From Pisaster brevispinus (lineage: Eukaryota; Echinodermata; Asteroidea; Forcipulatida; Asteriidae): a stretch of 64,000 bases of DNA. Location: positions 14,627,091 to 14,691,090 of the forward strand of contig JAMKCF010000002.1 in NCBI GenBank assembly GCA_023634235.1, given 5' to 3'. Made by a program: the position numbers and the translations under genes. Within the stretch, counting starts at the first letter, position 1; each line of letters starts with the position of its first letter. The notes under the pieces were generated by a model. The model had not been told where the DNA came from, did no database searches, and saw only the letters and a list, made by a program, of their open reading frames with translations. Shown piece by piece: positions 1 to 10,600 of this stretch.

Positions 1-440
1 AACCCAGTGTTATGAACCCAGTGTTATTATGAACCCAGTGTTATTATGAACCCAGTGCTATTATGAACCCAGTGCTATTATGAACCCAGTGTTATTATGA
101 ACCCAGTGCTATTATGAACCCAGTGCTAGTATAAACCCAGTGCTATTATGAACCCAGTGTTATTATGAACCCAGGTGCTACTATAAACCCAGTGCTTTGA
201 ACTCAGTGCTATTATGAACTCATTGCTATTATTAACTCGTTGTTATTATTAACTCATTTTTATTATTAACTCATTGTTATTATTAATTCATTGTTATTGT
301 TAACTCATTGCTATTATGAACCCAGTACTTTCACGAACCCAATACTTTCATGAACCTGTTGCTATTAATGATCCAGTTCTATTAAGAACCTGGTAATATT
401 ACGACCCTGTTACTATTAAGAACCCAATGCTACTTTATTA
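1..440. repeat. Minisatellite, about 16-17 bp unit (TATTATGAACCCAGTGC)
   Basis: More than 20 tandem units of a motif close to ATTATGAACCCAGTGCT run from base 1. They are near-identical up to about 190 and become more diverged (AACTCATTG variants) towards 440. The array lies in an intron just upstream of the SH3 exon and continues beyond the left edge. Confidence 0.9.
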
Positions 441-567
441 TAGGCGCCTTGGACACTCTATTGGTGGATATGTGCACGCTATAAGTTTTGCTATTATTAT
501 AACTATTAAATCAATGATCTATGTACAATGGAAATAATGTTAATTCATGTTTACTTCTTTTTTCCAG

Positions 568-1344
568 ATTGTCCTCAGGTCATTTGCAAACAACCATACG
601 AAGCTCAAGATCGAGATGAGCTCAGCCTCTACGTCTACGACAGAGTCGATATCGATAAGAAAATAGAAGGTAAGATCATTCCGTTCCTTCAAGACAAGAA
701 GATGAAATCAATACCTGGCTATAGAATTATTTCAAAATGTCATTATTTTAGGCTCTTGTGATTATTAGTGACTATATTGTGATCTGGGGTCGATTTCACA
801 AAGATAGTCCTAACTTAGGACTAGTCCTAGGAGTTATTAAAAACTTAAGGCTAGTCCTAAGTTAGGACGAGAACTCGAGATAAGACTAGTCTTAACTCTT
901 TTTGAAATCCATCCCAGGACATTTAAAGGGCCTAAACTTTCAACTATATGCCAAATTTCAATGAGATAATGTACACCTGTTTGAACATTTACTTAACTTA
1001 TAGTTTTTTCTCTTTTAAATCTATTTATTACACATCCAACAGTGCAATTATTGCCAATAGCAGGATGAGTAGGAAACGAGAAGAAATGTTCAGTTTTATA
1101 TTTGTAAATGTAGCGTGGTGATATTTTCATGACATTATAAACTAGATTGGAAATTGGTTGTTTTTTCGTCGTAGGGTGGTCCTATGGCACACGTGTTGGG
1201 GACAATGCGAAGGGCTGGTTCCCTGCGAGCTACACCCAAGAGGTAGTGAACGACCATGTGTTGGCACGTAACCTTAAACAACGGCACCGGCTGCTCTCAC
1301 TATGCGACCAACATCTACGACACGGAAAGAACATGAAAAAGTGA
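568..1344 (+). CDS. Ephexin-family RhoGEF-like protein, C-terminal SH3 domain (last two exons)
   Basis: Two coding exons, 568-669 and 1175-1344 (stop TGA 1342-1344), are joined by a phase-1 intron with AG acceptors and a GTAAG donor. The first exon enters with 2 nt, so the gene begins upstream of the window. The joined peptide reads as an SH3 domain: the usual ALYDY strand is replaced by KQPYEAQDRDELSL, then GGWSYGTR carries the ligand-groove Trp, and GWFPASYTQEV is the canonical GWFPxxY end. The tail HVLARNLKQRHRLLSL, just after the SH3, is typical of ephexin-group exchange factors (NGEF, ARHGEF5/15/16/19/26), in which DH and PH domains precede a C-terminal SH3. By family, the protein would activate Rho GTPases at the membrane, and the SH3 can hold the DH domain inactive. 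DH and PH exons are not visible here, so the family call rests on the SH3 and tail only; the exact paralogue is not decided. Confidence 0.75.
786..915. mobile_element. Palindromic MITE, 'TTAGGACTAGTCCTAGG' family
   Basis: About 130 bp, near-palindromic. The ends are GGGTCGATTTCACAAAG and its diverged complement (TTTGAAATCCATCCC). The interior is built from repeated and inverted TAGTCCTAA / TTAGGACTA motifs. A second copy in opposite orientation lies at 10631-10770. It sits in the intron between the two RhoGEF exons. Confidence 0.8.
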
Positions 1345-1695
1345 CCCCGTGGCGACTAGAGGTTCCATGAACTACTCCTAGACCACTGGTTCCCTGCAGC
1401 TTACACTCACGGAATGGATAAGGCCACACACAAGGGTCATAGTGTTTACAAAATGACACCAGTTAAAGTTCACTGTATGACTAACACAAGGAAAGACAGT
1501 TGGATAAATGTATTTTAGGGTCACATGACTAACTGCAAGTCACATGATCAACTGTAAGTCACATGATATGAGGATCACAAATGGTTTGCAAAATTATTAA
1601 CAAAAACAAATTTCCTGACCAAAACTGTGAATATCTGTGATGTTTGTACCATAGCATTTCTGCTCAAGTTAACGTTAAGGCACTCTTCTCCGTGA

Positions 1696-1882
1696 CCCAA
1701 TTTCATAGAGCTGCTTATGCAGGAAATGTTGCTTAATAATTTTCTGCTAAGCACAAATGAGTAGGATACCACTCACAGCCAGGACATGTGAAGTGGTAAT
1801 TTGGCTGGTAACCGTTTTTGGTAAGCTTAATTTGGTTGTGCTGAGCCAGTTTTTATGCTTTCAGCAGCTCTGTGAAATAAAG
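1696..1882. mobile_element. MITE, 'CCAATTTCATAGAGCTGCTTA' family (diverged copy)
   Basis: The left end CCCAATTTCATAGAGCTGCT and the right end AGCAGCTCTGTGAAATAAAG are inverted repeats. The interior matches the other copies (GGATACCACTCACAGCC, TTGGCTGGTAACC). Best-preserved relative: 63355-63535. Confidence 0.75.
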
Positions 1883-2349
1883 CCCTGAATTACGCTGTGA
1901 GTGTGATGAAGTGTCATGGCTGAATGTTAACAACGTGCAAGCAAAATGTGTAAACAAAAACGTGTTTACTTGTTTCGAGATTGCCAAGGAAAAAGGAGAA
2001 TATTTAGCGTTTTTTTTCTTTTCTTTTACAGACAAGTGCATTGAAGTACATATAGGATACTTTTGACACTGGAGAGTGCAGTTTCGCATCCGCATGCAGT
2101 ATTAATACATGAAAACTTTCAGTTTTGTGCCCGGAGCCTCGCATGTAAATATCAATGCCACCCAAACAGCCTTAAAAACTTCAAAAACACGTGTAGCTTT
2201 ATTTTTCCATGTTTAACTCAATCTTGCAACATTAAAAAGCCTTTTTTTTTGCCAGTGCGAACTGGTTTTGAAAGATGTCAAGGTATTGGAGTGTTTTTGC
2301 ATGATACTGTGTGAAACATGCCTCTCCTGGGCAAGCTCTTGGTGGCGCT

Positions 2350-2565
2350 CTTTATTGTTGCAAATCAGAGCTGTTTATTGAAAGAGTAGCAACAACTTGC
2401 GATTAGAAGCCCTTTTTCGGTCCACAAACTGCATGTGCGCACACTAGGCGCCAGACAAGACTGCACGTTACGTTGTGCTGCAGTTGGACCGAAACTTGCG
2501 TCCGGCAACCACGTGACCAAAGAAAACTACCCTCTTATGTCGCAACTCTCCCAATACACATCTCT
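2350..2565. mobile_element. MITE-like repeat with 'CAGAGCTGTTTATTGAAAGAG' end
   Basis: The left end CAGAGCTGTTTATTGAAAGA is echoed inverted at the right (CCCAATACACATCTCTG). The interior includes ACAACTTGCGATTAGAAGCC and GCAACCACGTGACCAAAGA. Relatives are at 48730-48950 and 57345-57490. Confidence 0.75.
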
Positions 2566-2584
2566 GTTGCAAATCGTTCCAATG

Positions 2585-2705
2585 GGGGGACTTTTGGAAC
2601 ACTAGGTGGCAGTAGACTTACCAGGTAAATCAAATGTTCTCGGAATTACGTAAACAATGGAAACTTGGCAGCAGACTCACCAAGTCTGCTGCCACCTAGC
2701 ATTCC
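2585..2705. mobile_element. MITE with 'TAGGTGGCAGCAGACT' arms
   Basis: Inverted arms: ACTAGGTGGCAGTAGACTTA on the left and AAGTCTGCTGCCACCTAGCA on the right, bounded by TGGGGGGACTTTTGGAA / TTCCAAAGTCTCCCA. Relatives lie at 48372-48510 and 63280-63355. Confidence 0.8.
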
Positions 2706-3011
2706 AAAGTCTCCCATTTACAGATATGACCCTCTCATCCTTACCTCGGTAGTGTAACCGGATCTACATACTAATGTGTGTCACAGGAGGCTTCATACTC
2801 GTTTTATACCAGGACCATTCTTTGCAAGTATTCTACTGTAATGTATCTGTATATATGTAAACTATTTTTGCGATATTTAACCAGAGTATGAACTATTATT
2901 ATGCCTTGACAGATGAAAAAGTGTACCGCAAAGCTGTTAGTCGTAAACAAATCATTTTTTTAATAAGGAAAAAGAGTGCAATGGGCACTGTTAGTGCGTA
3001 TATCTATTTAT

Positions 3012-3017
3012 AATAAA
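3012..3017 (+). terminator. Candidate polyadenylation signal AATAAA
   Basis: AATAAA lies 1.7 kb downstream of the RhoGEF stop, in an AT-rich context and before a region without coding sign. An earlier AATAAA near 1876 lies inside a MITE end and could also be used. Confidence 0.35.
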
Positions 3018-3261
3018 ACTATGTATTAAGGAAGACTTATTTATAACTGTCGCTATCATCTCTGACCGAACAGAATTAAGAAAGGAGGTTTTGGTGGACT
3101 GTGTACTTCACAGCCACGGGCGTCATGTTGAGCATGGGGGCCAGGTATCCTTACAAAATTAGACACGATAAAGCCTGGTGTTATGGTTTTGATTCTTTGT
3201 AAAATGTAGTAATACGGCTTTGGACTGCGTTTTAATCCCTACACGCTAAGCCCATCAGAAG

Positions 3262-3440
3262 ATGTTAGGGTGGCGTGGGTGGCTAGTGCATAAAGCGCTC
3301 GACTCTCACCAATGTGGCCCTTGTTCGATTCCCGGCTAGGGCCATATGTGAGTAGAGTTTTGAGTTGGTTCTCTCCTATGCCACAAGGTTTTTTGTCCAG
3401 ATCCTCTGTTTTTTATCTCCCTGCAGACAAGTTTCACACT
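3262..3440 (+). mobile_element. tRNA-headed SINE
   Basis: The head contains an A-box-like TGGCTAGTGCATAAAGCGC and a B-box-like TTGTTCGATTCCC, as in a tRNA. It is followed by a body (GAGTTTTGAGTTGGTTCTCTC, CCACAAGGTTTTTTGTCC) typical of SINEs. It is not a functional tRNA, because arm pairing is incomplete. Confidence 0.7.
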
Positions 3441-5380
3441 CTCAAACTCTGGCTGTGCTCCATGATCATATTTGGGTCATTGTCATGTTGTGGCTGGCTG
3501 CCTAGGGCACCCTTACATGCCTATGTCCTTCATTTTACTCACCTGCAAGTAAGGATGATTATCACTAGTATTATAAGACAGTTTTGTTGGATTCTGTTGG
3601 ACAGAGTGCATCACCGACAAAGACGTGCAGGGCGTGAAACGAAGGCCCTGTCCTCAATGACAGGAAACACAATGGAGTGTACCACTTTTCTATTGTCCTC
3701 TTAGCAATTTTTTTCCCAATGGTTGCAACTTATTCCTAAGGACCTGAAACTACCCAAAAGTGGAAGGAAAAAGCGGGTTACTTTTTCCATCCATTTTTGA
3801 TAGAAATTTGAGGGTGATTCAAAATGTTTTCTCTTTTTTTAATGTAAAAAAAAATGGGTAGTTTCAGGTGCTTTTACCAAATTTACACTGAAGAAACTGC
3901 GAACGTGACAGATGCCTGAAACACTTGATTGTGTTTCCTGTCATGAATATTGATTTTCAGGTTACAGTCTCTGTTTTGCTTTTTGAATCCATTCAGGTCT
4001 TTCTTCTCGTCGATGAACAACATTCCATTTTTCCGTTTGTCTTTGAAACCTAATATGTTCAATTTGGTTTTTTTTTTGCTCAGGTTTAGTTGGATCTTAT
4101 CAACTGCTAGAATTGTCACAGAGTTAAACAAGTTTGTAATACTCCGATCCTTAAAACACTAACTGTTTGTACACCGCTGTGAACAAAACAGGCCATGTAG
4201 AGTAACTCTGTGCTCACCTTGTGTTGAACAAACTAAATCAATTTTGATTCTTTGTTCTACACAACTGGATAATTGGTCTATGAAAACAAAAACACAAGCT
4301 TTCTCCATTTTCATTTTTCATACAGTTTCTCAAATACTTCATACAAATTATGCTTTCAATTTTTATTTTTTTTTTTTCAAATTTATGTGGGGGTGGGGGG
4401 AAGGGGTGGCTGTCCTCATTTTAAAGCGTTCAATTTTTAATACAAATTGTACATACATTTGGTTCAAAATGTTCCAGCACACAAATCATGATGTTGTCAC
4501 AGGATGCAAAGATCCGTTGATTTTATTCTCCAGAGTAAAAAAAAAAAGAAGCTAAATATGGCAGATGCAGGACTACTGATGATAGTAAAACAAAAGGCTT
4601 ATTTACTGGTGATTAAAATATGCAAACTATTAATTTTAATAATTGTAATGAAAATTCATGGCAAGTTAGGACATTATACTAATATATTCATAACAGGTCA
4701 TGATAGGTCGTAGGTTGGTGTGAAAAAGAGTGCGGTCAAAGACAAGTGTGCATTTCAAATGTGTTTTATTTTTGTACCGTGAACCATCTACAAAATGTAC
4801 AAGTCTTCTCTCTATATCTCTCTCTTTTTTTATTTTAAAGTTCATTTTGTTTTTAAAAATAAAATTTATCTATAAAGAAGTAAAGGGTGAACAGCAAAAA
4901 AAAAACCTAGTCCAAACATTATGTAGTGAATATTATCTTTCTTTTCGACAACTTTCCTTTTTCATTTGGAAAAGTTGAAAGATTCCTTTGCAATTTATAA
5001 AAACTCTTCTTTGTACACATTAAAAAAAAAACTGTATTCTTTTAAATTATAGAGGATTATTACTAATACGTAGATGTATTTGAAGTTGTGCTAGAAATGT
5101 CGAGCTGCTTTTAATAATTTTGTTGTTAATTTTTTTTATTTTTTTTTTTTTCAGTTGTTACATTTGCCTGATTAAATTCAAACAAATACTTTTATCGCAA
5201 AATTTATTAATAAAAGTTTTGATTACATTATTATGCAAATAATGGTTGGCTCTCTGTCATGATTTGGATTCTTAATTCTTTTAAATTTACTTATTGTTGG
5301 TGAAATGAGTTCATTATTGATAACATGATCTTCAGTAGCTATAACAGTACCGCTATTTTAATAAGAAACTATGCCAGCCT
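3441..5380. other. Intergenic, AT-rich; no gene seen
   Basis: Short ORFs on both strands have no recognisable domain and consist largely of T/A-run codons (for example around 3950-4160 and 4244-4555). Homopolymer T runs occur at about 4365 and 5130-5150. I see no splice-bounded conserved peptide. Confidence 0.6.
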
Positions 5381-5650
5381 CCAATATGATATCATGTGGT
5401 AAATGCATCTACACTGTACACTGTCAACCCTCCTACTGTCTGACCACTCCATATCATCCACTGTGGTGTTGATTGATGATCCCATATCATGTATCTACAC
5501 AGTACACTGTCAACCCTCCTACTGTCTGACCATTCAATAGTATCCACAATTATGCCAGCCTTCAATATGATATCTTACGATGAATGCATATACACTGTAC
5601 ACAGTCAACCCTCTTACTGTCTCACCATTCTAATAGCTTGCGCTGTGGTT
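5380..5650. repeat. Tandem repeat, about 100-115 bp, 'CAACCCTCCTACTGTCTGACCA'
   Basis: About three imperfect copies of a unit containing TACACTGTACACTGTCAACC, TCCTACTGTCTGACCA, ATATCATCCACTGTGG and CCAGCCTCCAATATGATATC. The same unit recurs at 54290-54530 and inverted at 52310-52610, so the family is dispersed as well as tandem. Confidence 0.8.
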
Positions 5651-5719
5651 TTGAGTTGTAGAATTAGGCATACCACACTAACATAACAATACAATTACAA
5701 TTAATAAGGTGCTATTCCA

Positions 5720-5990
5720 TCAATGAGAGAAATTAACATGGACAGAGTTTTAGGCCGTAAATCCACGTCTGTTTTGCAAAATGTGAAGTGCAAAATGAAA
5801 ATACATACTGAGCAATGGACAATGTTTTTTACGGATAACGCAGTACGCAGTCCACATACACAGAATAATGTGCATTGCTCGGCACGTACGTTCATTTTCA
5901 TGTATAACGCACAATGCATGCCCGACACGCAGATTTCTGAGGCAGCTTCTCGGTTAAATCAAGCTCGGTTCATACTTCCAGGGATGTGAT
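5720..5990. repeat. Imperfect palindromic repeat
   Basis: The segments GTGCAAAATGAAAATACAT and ACGTTCATTTTCATGTATAA, and TGAGCAATGGACA and TGTGCATTGCTCG, form a broken inverted repeat around about 5840. ORFs of 75-88 codons on both strands result from the symmetry and are not credible genes. Confidence 0.5.
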
Positions 5991-5999
5991 AGGCTGTTG

Positions 6000-6310
6000 A
6001 GAAAAAAACCTGAATTCTGAGCACAAAGAGCGAAAGCATGCGAGCTCAAAAACTTGCGAGCATGAAGCCCAATATTAACATTTATCTTTGGTATTAAAAG
6101 CCCTACTCTGCAATCTGGGCGTTATTATATGGTTTAATCTTCATTTTTTTATGAATTTGATCTTTAAATTTTTTTTTTTTTTTTTTTTTTTTTGGGGGGG
6201 GGGGGGGGCAAAAAAAAAGGAATTTCTTTTTTTTTTTAAGGGCAAAAAAAACCCCGGAATTCCGGTTAAAAACGGAGAAATCACATCCCTGTACTTCACG
6301 CAAAAGCGAA
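6000..6310. mobile_element. Dispersed element containing a T-run/G-run junction
   Basis: Contains GAGCACAAAGAGCGAAAGC, TATCTTTGGTATTAAAAGCC, CTACTCTGCAATCTGGGCG and TTATGAATTTGATCTTTAAA, followed by more than 20 T and about 14 G. The same order of blocks occurs in reverse complement at 17440-17810 with an A/C-type run (CCCCCCCCCAAAAAAA). The homopolymer junction therefore belongs to the element and is not a random slip. Confidence 0.65.
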
Positions 6311-7261
6311 TGCAAAGCAAATTTTTGTGACGCAATAATCAGTACGTGCCATTTTTCCCCCCAATTGTGATGCAAGAAAATTCGCATGAAGTACGAACCG
6401 GGCTTAGATCAAGGGATGTCTAATCTTACCTTCAACCTGGCCATTGGATCCAATGCTGCATCGTAATTGGTTTAAAGTTAGGTCTGGAAGCCCCTTTCAC
6501 TTTAAATAAAATACTACAGTGACGTCTTCCTGGATACGAGGGTCCGTTTCTGGGGTGGAAAATTGTTCACAGCTCCATAACTCAAACCTTACCTGTAAGA
6601 AGCTACTGGTCTCACATGAATACCATTCCATGGCAGCACCCATCTTTTTGGCAGTGGGTTTTGGGCGTCAGATATTCTTTTCAAGTCTGTCGATTTTGTG
6701 AAATAACTCTGCTCTCAACGATAATGAGTTTCCGTTTTTTGTTTGTCCCGTCAAACACGCCTGTCGCACGCTAAAGCGTTCAGGCACAAATTTGAGTTGA
6801 GAGTTTATTGTGGTATGCATTATTGGTGCCCACTCAAACACGATTGTAATAGATTTGGAAGATGAACTGTCTGACAAGTTTGCAGAAATAATAAATGATG
6901 AGAGCCGAATTATCTCGCTAAAATGACAGCTTTCTGAGGACTATCGGATGTCCAAAAATGTTCATCCTGAGAGACTGGTAGCTTCTTACAGGTACTTACA
7001 TTATGGAGCTCTGAAAGATTTCCGCCCTGGAAATGGACCCTCATATCTAGGAGTCTGTACCTGTCACAGAGCAAGTTCGAGTGCACACCATGATCAACTA
7101 AAGGTCGACTGTTTTGACTCGCACCCCCAGACTGGTCCACCATTGGTTGACTAACTGTGGTCGACCATTTGGAACCAGACTCAGGACCATGGTTTCTTCC
7201 CTGGTCCCGGTAGCCTTGTTTCATGCTAACCCGTGTAAAGCGCAGAAGGGAACCAGTGACA

Positions 7262-7390
7262 CTATAACAAAATAATTTGGGTTTGAACAAAGGAAAATTG
7301 GCTGGAGCGGGACTTGAACCAACGACCTCCGGATTAGCGTACCGGCGCTCTACGAACTGAGCTATCCAGAACTGGCGGAATGGCGGAAGG
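7262..7390 (-). mobile_element. tRNA-derived SINE (minus orientation)
   Basis: On the minus strand: GGATAGCTCAGTTCGTAGAG (A box), then GGTTCAAGTCCCGCTCCAG (B box), then TTTGTTCAAACCCAAATTAT. This is the same family as 27180-27400, 38755-39010, 48060-48340, 54915-55110 and 56560-56860. The 178-codon ORF across it is repeat-derived. Confidence 0.8.
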
Positions 7391-7622
7391 CAGTGGTAGC
7401 GCTGAATACCGTACCGATGGCCGACTAGACTTCCAAACGAGTCCAAACGAGTATGTCACTGTGCATGTACGTTACCAGTCAGTCATAAGCCGACTAAATG
7501 TGCACACTCGAACTCGAACATGCTCACAGAGGAAAGAGTCTCACTGGGCTAGTTTCAGGTAAACAGTCCCAGTGTAATCACAAGGTTTTCCGAGGCTGTC
7601 TCCGATGATGTTGCACCATTAA

Positions 7623-10600
7623 CTACCACGAAACGTCGTCTTCACTTAGGGACAGACACCATGCGACATGGCCGTCTTTCTGCACCTGACTCCATCTGAA
7701 TTCAAAGGAATAGTTGGTTTTGTTGGAAACGTTCTCCTTTATTTATTGAGGTAAAACATGTAGTGAAGGTGTTTACAATATTGGTTAGGGTAAACAAATA
7801 TCGATGTTTAATTTTAGTTTGAAAGTTTACTGATAAATGAAGTTCACATTAGAACCATTTTTCTGTGAAATTTGTCCCTCTGAAATGAAGGGTTATTCAA
7901 GAAAACTGTATCTGAAAACCTCAAATAAAAGCAACATCTGACTTTGGTTGGTACAACCCAAATAAAAGACAATGTGTTTACATGTTGAAAGTTGTGCATG
8001 GTTTCGCACAACGGATTAAGCCCAAATTTTCACAGGTTGTTACTTCCTTAAACACTGACCCAACCTGTACACAATCTGACAGTTTGGCTGATATAATCCC
8101 CCTTTGACAATGGTAGGGTTAATTTCATGTGAAAAACAAAAGCACAAACAGCTGAAAGTATCGAACGAAATTGCAACAAATACACTTTTTATTTTAACCA
8201 CTTAAAATATGTACCTACCCCTGTTTGAACTCCATGGTACATAGAGGACAAATTTGTATGACTGGACTTGGAATACTATCCCGCTTGACGTTTTGGTCTT
8301 GTTTTGTGTCCCGATTGGCTTGTTGGTCTTGGTTTATGCCTCTATTGGGGTGTTGAATATCCCGATTGATACCTAATGGGGTATGGGTTGTGATGCCCTG
8401 TTGGGGGTAGCTTCCCTGATAATTTCCATGATTGGGTCTCGAGTGTACATCACGATTGGTCTGGATGTCATTAGCAGTCTGGAATCCTGACTGATTAGGA
8501 TAAGTCTTTATGGTTTTTGAATTTGTAGTCTTTCCGCAAGACTGTGTCTGGCCCTGCCCAGCCATGGAAGACGAGTGAGACTTCTGATCAGGAATCAAGC
8601 TTTTGGCAAGGCCTCCACTCGTGCCGGGAACCGCCGAAACCAAGCTGACAAGCTTTGGCTTCTTGACAGCTGTCCCGTCCTTTTCAGACGATGTTTCAGA
8701 AAATTTTCTTTTCGGGGTTTTCCAGGAAGCTGAGAATTGCTTAAGTGGTGAGGGTGGCAGTATGTCATCGTCCTCATCGCTGTCAAGGTTGATGATTTCC
8801 GGTGAGGGTCTTTTAAAGCCCAAAGTTTCTCCTCTTGCTGGAGAAGCATTCCAAGAAATGTTGCATTTCTTAAAATGACTTGTTATGCTGCTGTTGGAAG
8901 GATCCACATTCTTCTTCTCAAATTTCTTCTTGGCAGGTGGCGTTGGAACACTCTTCACGGCTGAACCTCTCGGCAACTGATCTTTTGAGCTCTGGCTCAC
9001 AGTCTTGACAGACATTTTACCATCAGAGGTTTGGTAGTCAAACTCTTCAATGAGCTCCTTTTGTGTATCATTACTTTCAACCTTCGTAGAATTAGAATCT
9101 TTGGCGCATAATTTTACGTAGCTTTCATTCGTAGGACTCTTCACGAAACTCTTTGTTGCTTCTGAATCCGCTCTCTTCTTGGTAGAAGAATATATCCCCT
9201 GAGTATACTCCCTTCTTGATATATCTCTTTCAACATCAAATTCTTCAATCATCCCTACTTTTTCATGCCTTTCATCCGTCTTAACTTGCTTTAGATCCCG
9301 AACGGAAATCTGTATAGTGTCAGGGTTCTTAATGGAAGTTCTTTTCATCTGATGATCTGAGGCATCAATTTTCTTCTCGGAACTCTTGCTGTGGTTATCG
9401 CGAGGAGGCAAATAAACACCAGCGTTTTTAGCTTGGGACGTCGAGGGACTTTCAGAACTGAGTACAGATAAATCTTCTTTCCTCAAAGTTCTTCTTCCGT
9501 GATCCGCGTTTTTCACGGTGGAAGAATGAGAGGCCTGAACATTATCCCATCTTGATTTTTCTCTTTCAACATCAATTTCTTCAATCAACTCTACTGATTT
9601 ATCCGTTCCCTTCATCTTCAAACTTGCAGGCAATGCTTTGAAAACTTTGGTTTCAGACTTTGCGGTCTGAAGGTGTTCCTTCTTTTGATCCTGAACAAGA
9701 CTATGCCCAGCTCCAGGTTTCTTAATAGTAGTTTTTGTCATCTGAAGTTTTCTGGCATCAATTTTCCTCTCTAAACTCTTGCTGTTGATATCTCGAGGAG
9801 GCAAATAAACACCATCGTTTTTAGCTTGGGACGTCGAAGGTTTTTCGGAACCAATTACAGATAAATCCTCTTTCATCACAGTTCTTCCAAGACAAGATTC
9901 TTTGACTGTCTCCTTCATCACATTGTTCTCAGACCAATTCTTAGAACTCCTTGATCTCTGAAGAGATGCTGGAACTTGTTCACCAGATACCAGTGCTGCA
10001 CTCAGTGTGTTGAGGCTGAGCTTTCCAGTGGAGAGTTCTTGAACTTGTGCCACCCTCTTCTGTCTGGTTCTGACCAGACAAATTTGGCAGTGTTTTGGAA
10101 GAGGGGTCCATTCAATGGAGACAGTACCCATCTTGATGGTTTCATGTTTCGGAGTTTCGTCCTTCTCTTTCCCCTGTTTACAATCAAACCCAAAAATTGT
10201 TTATTTTTAATTTGCTTAATATTTCTTCAGTGAATTCAAAGACTTTCCATACAACTTCTAACCATGACTCAGTATTGACTTGGACTTGGACTTGATCCAA
10301 GTGGTACTTGATAGACCTGGGCTTACCAGAAACAGGTTACCAATCATTATTCCATAAAGTTTACGTTGTTGCCACTGGTACCCTGCTCATTTTCTTGCAA
10401 AGTAAAACAATTTGCTAGGCAGAATTTTCTGCTTAAAAGCTTTATGAAATTTGGCCCAGGGCCCAACTCAGAGAGCGCAAAAAGTAGCTAAGCACAAAAC
10501 AAATTATGCTTACCAGAATAAGGTTACCAGCCAAAATACCATTCCCACACACTTGTGACTGGTTCCCTGCTAACTTTTCCTGAGCAGAATATTCAACGCA

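Larger units (their letters stand above)
1345..3035 (+). other. Probable 3' UTR of the RhoGEF gene
   Basis: No coding exon is visible after the stop at 1344. The stretch holds three MITE-like insertions (about 1696-1882, 2350-2565 and 2585-2705) and ends near a good AATAAA signal. The UTR extent is inferred, not shown. Confidence 0.4.

Noticed and set aside
7300..7375. Functional tRNA genes (here and at 27310, 38810, 36466, 55020 and 56760)
   Set aside because: They have A- and B-box sequence but irregular anticodon stems, shared non-tRNA tails and many copies; SINE heads are the better reading.
6910..7446. 178-codon ORF on the minus strand
   Set aside because: It spans a tRNA-derived SINE; the peptide comes from translating the tRNA head and MITE fragments, with no domain and no splice support.
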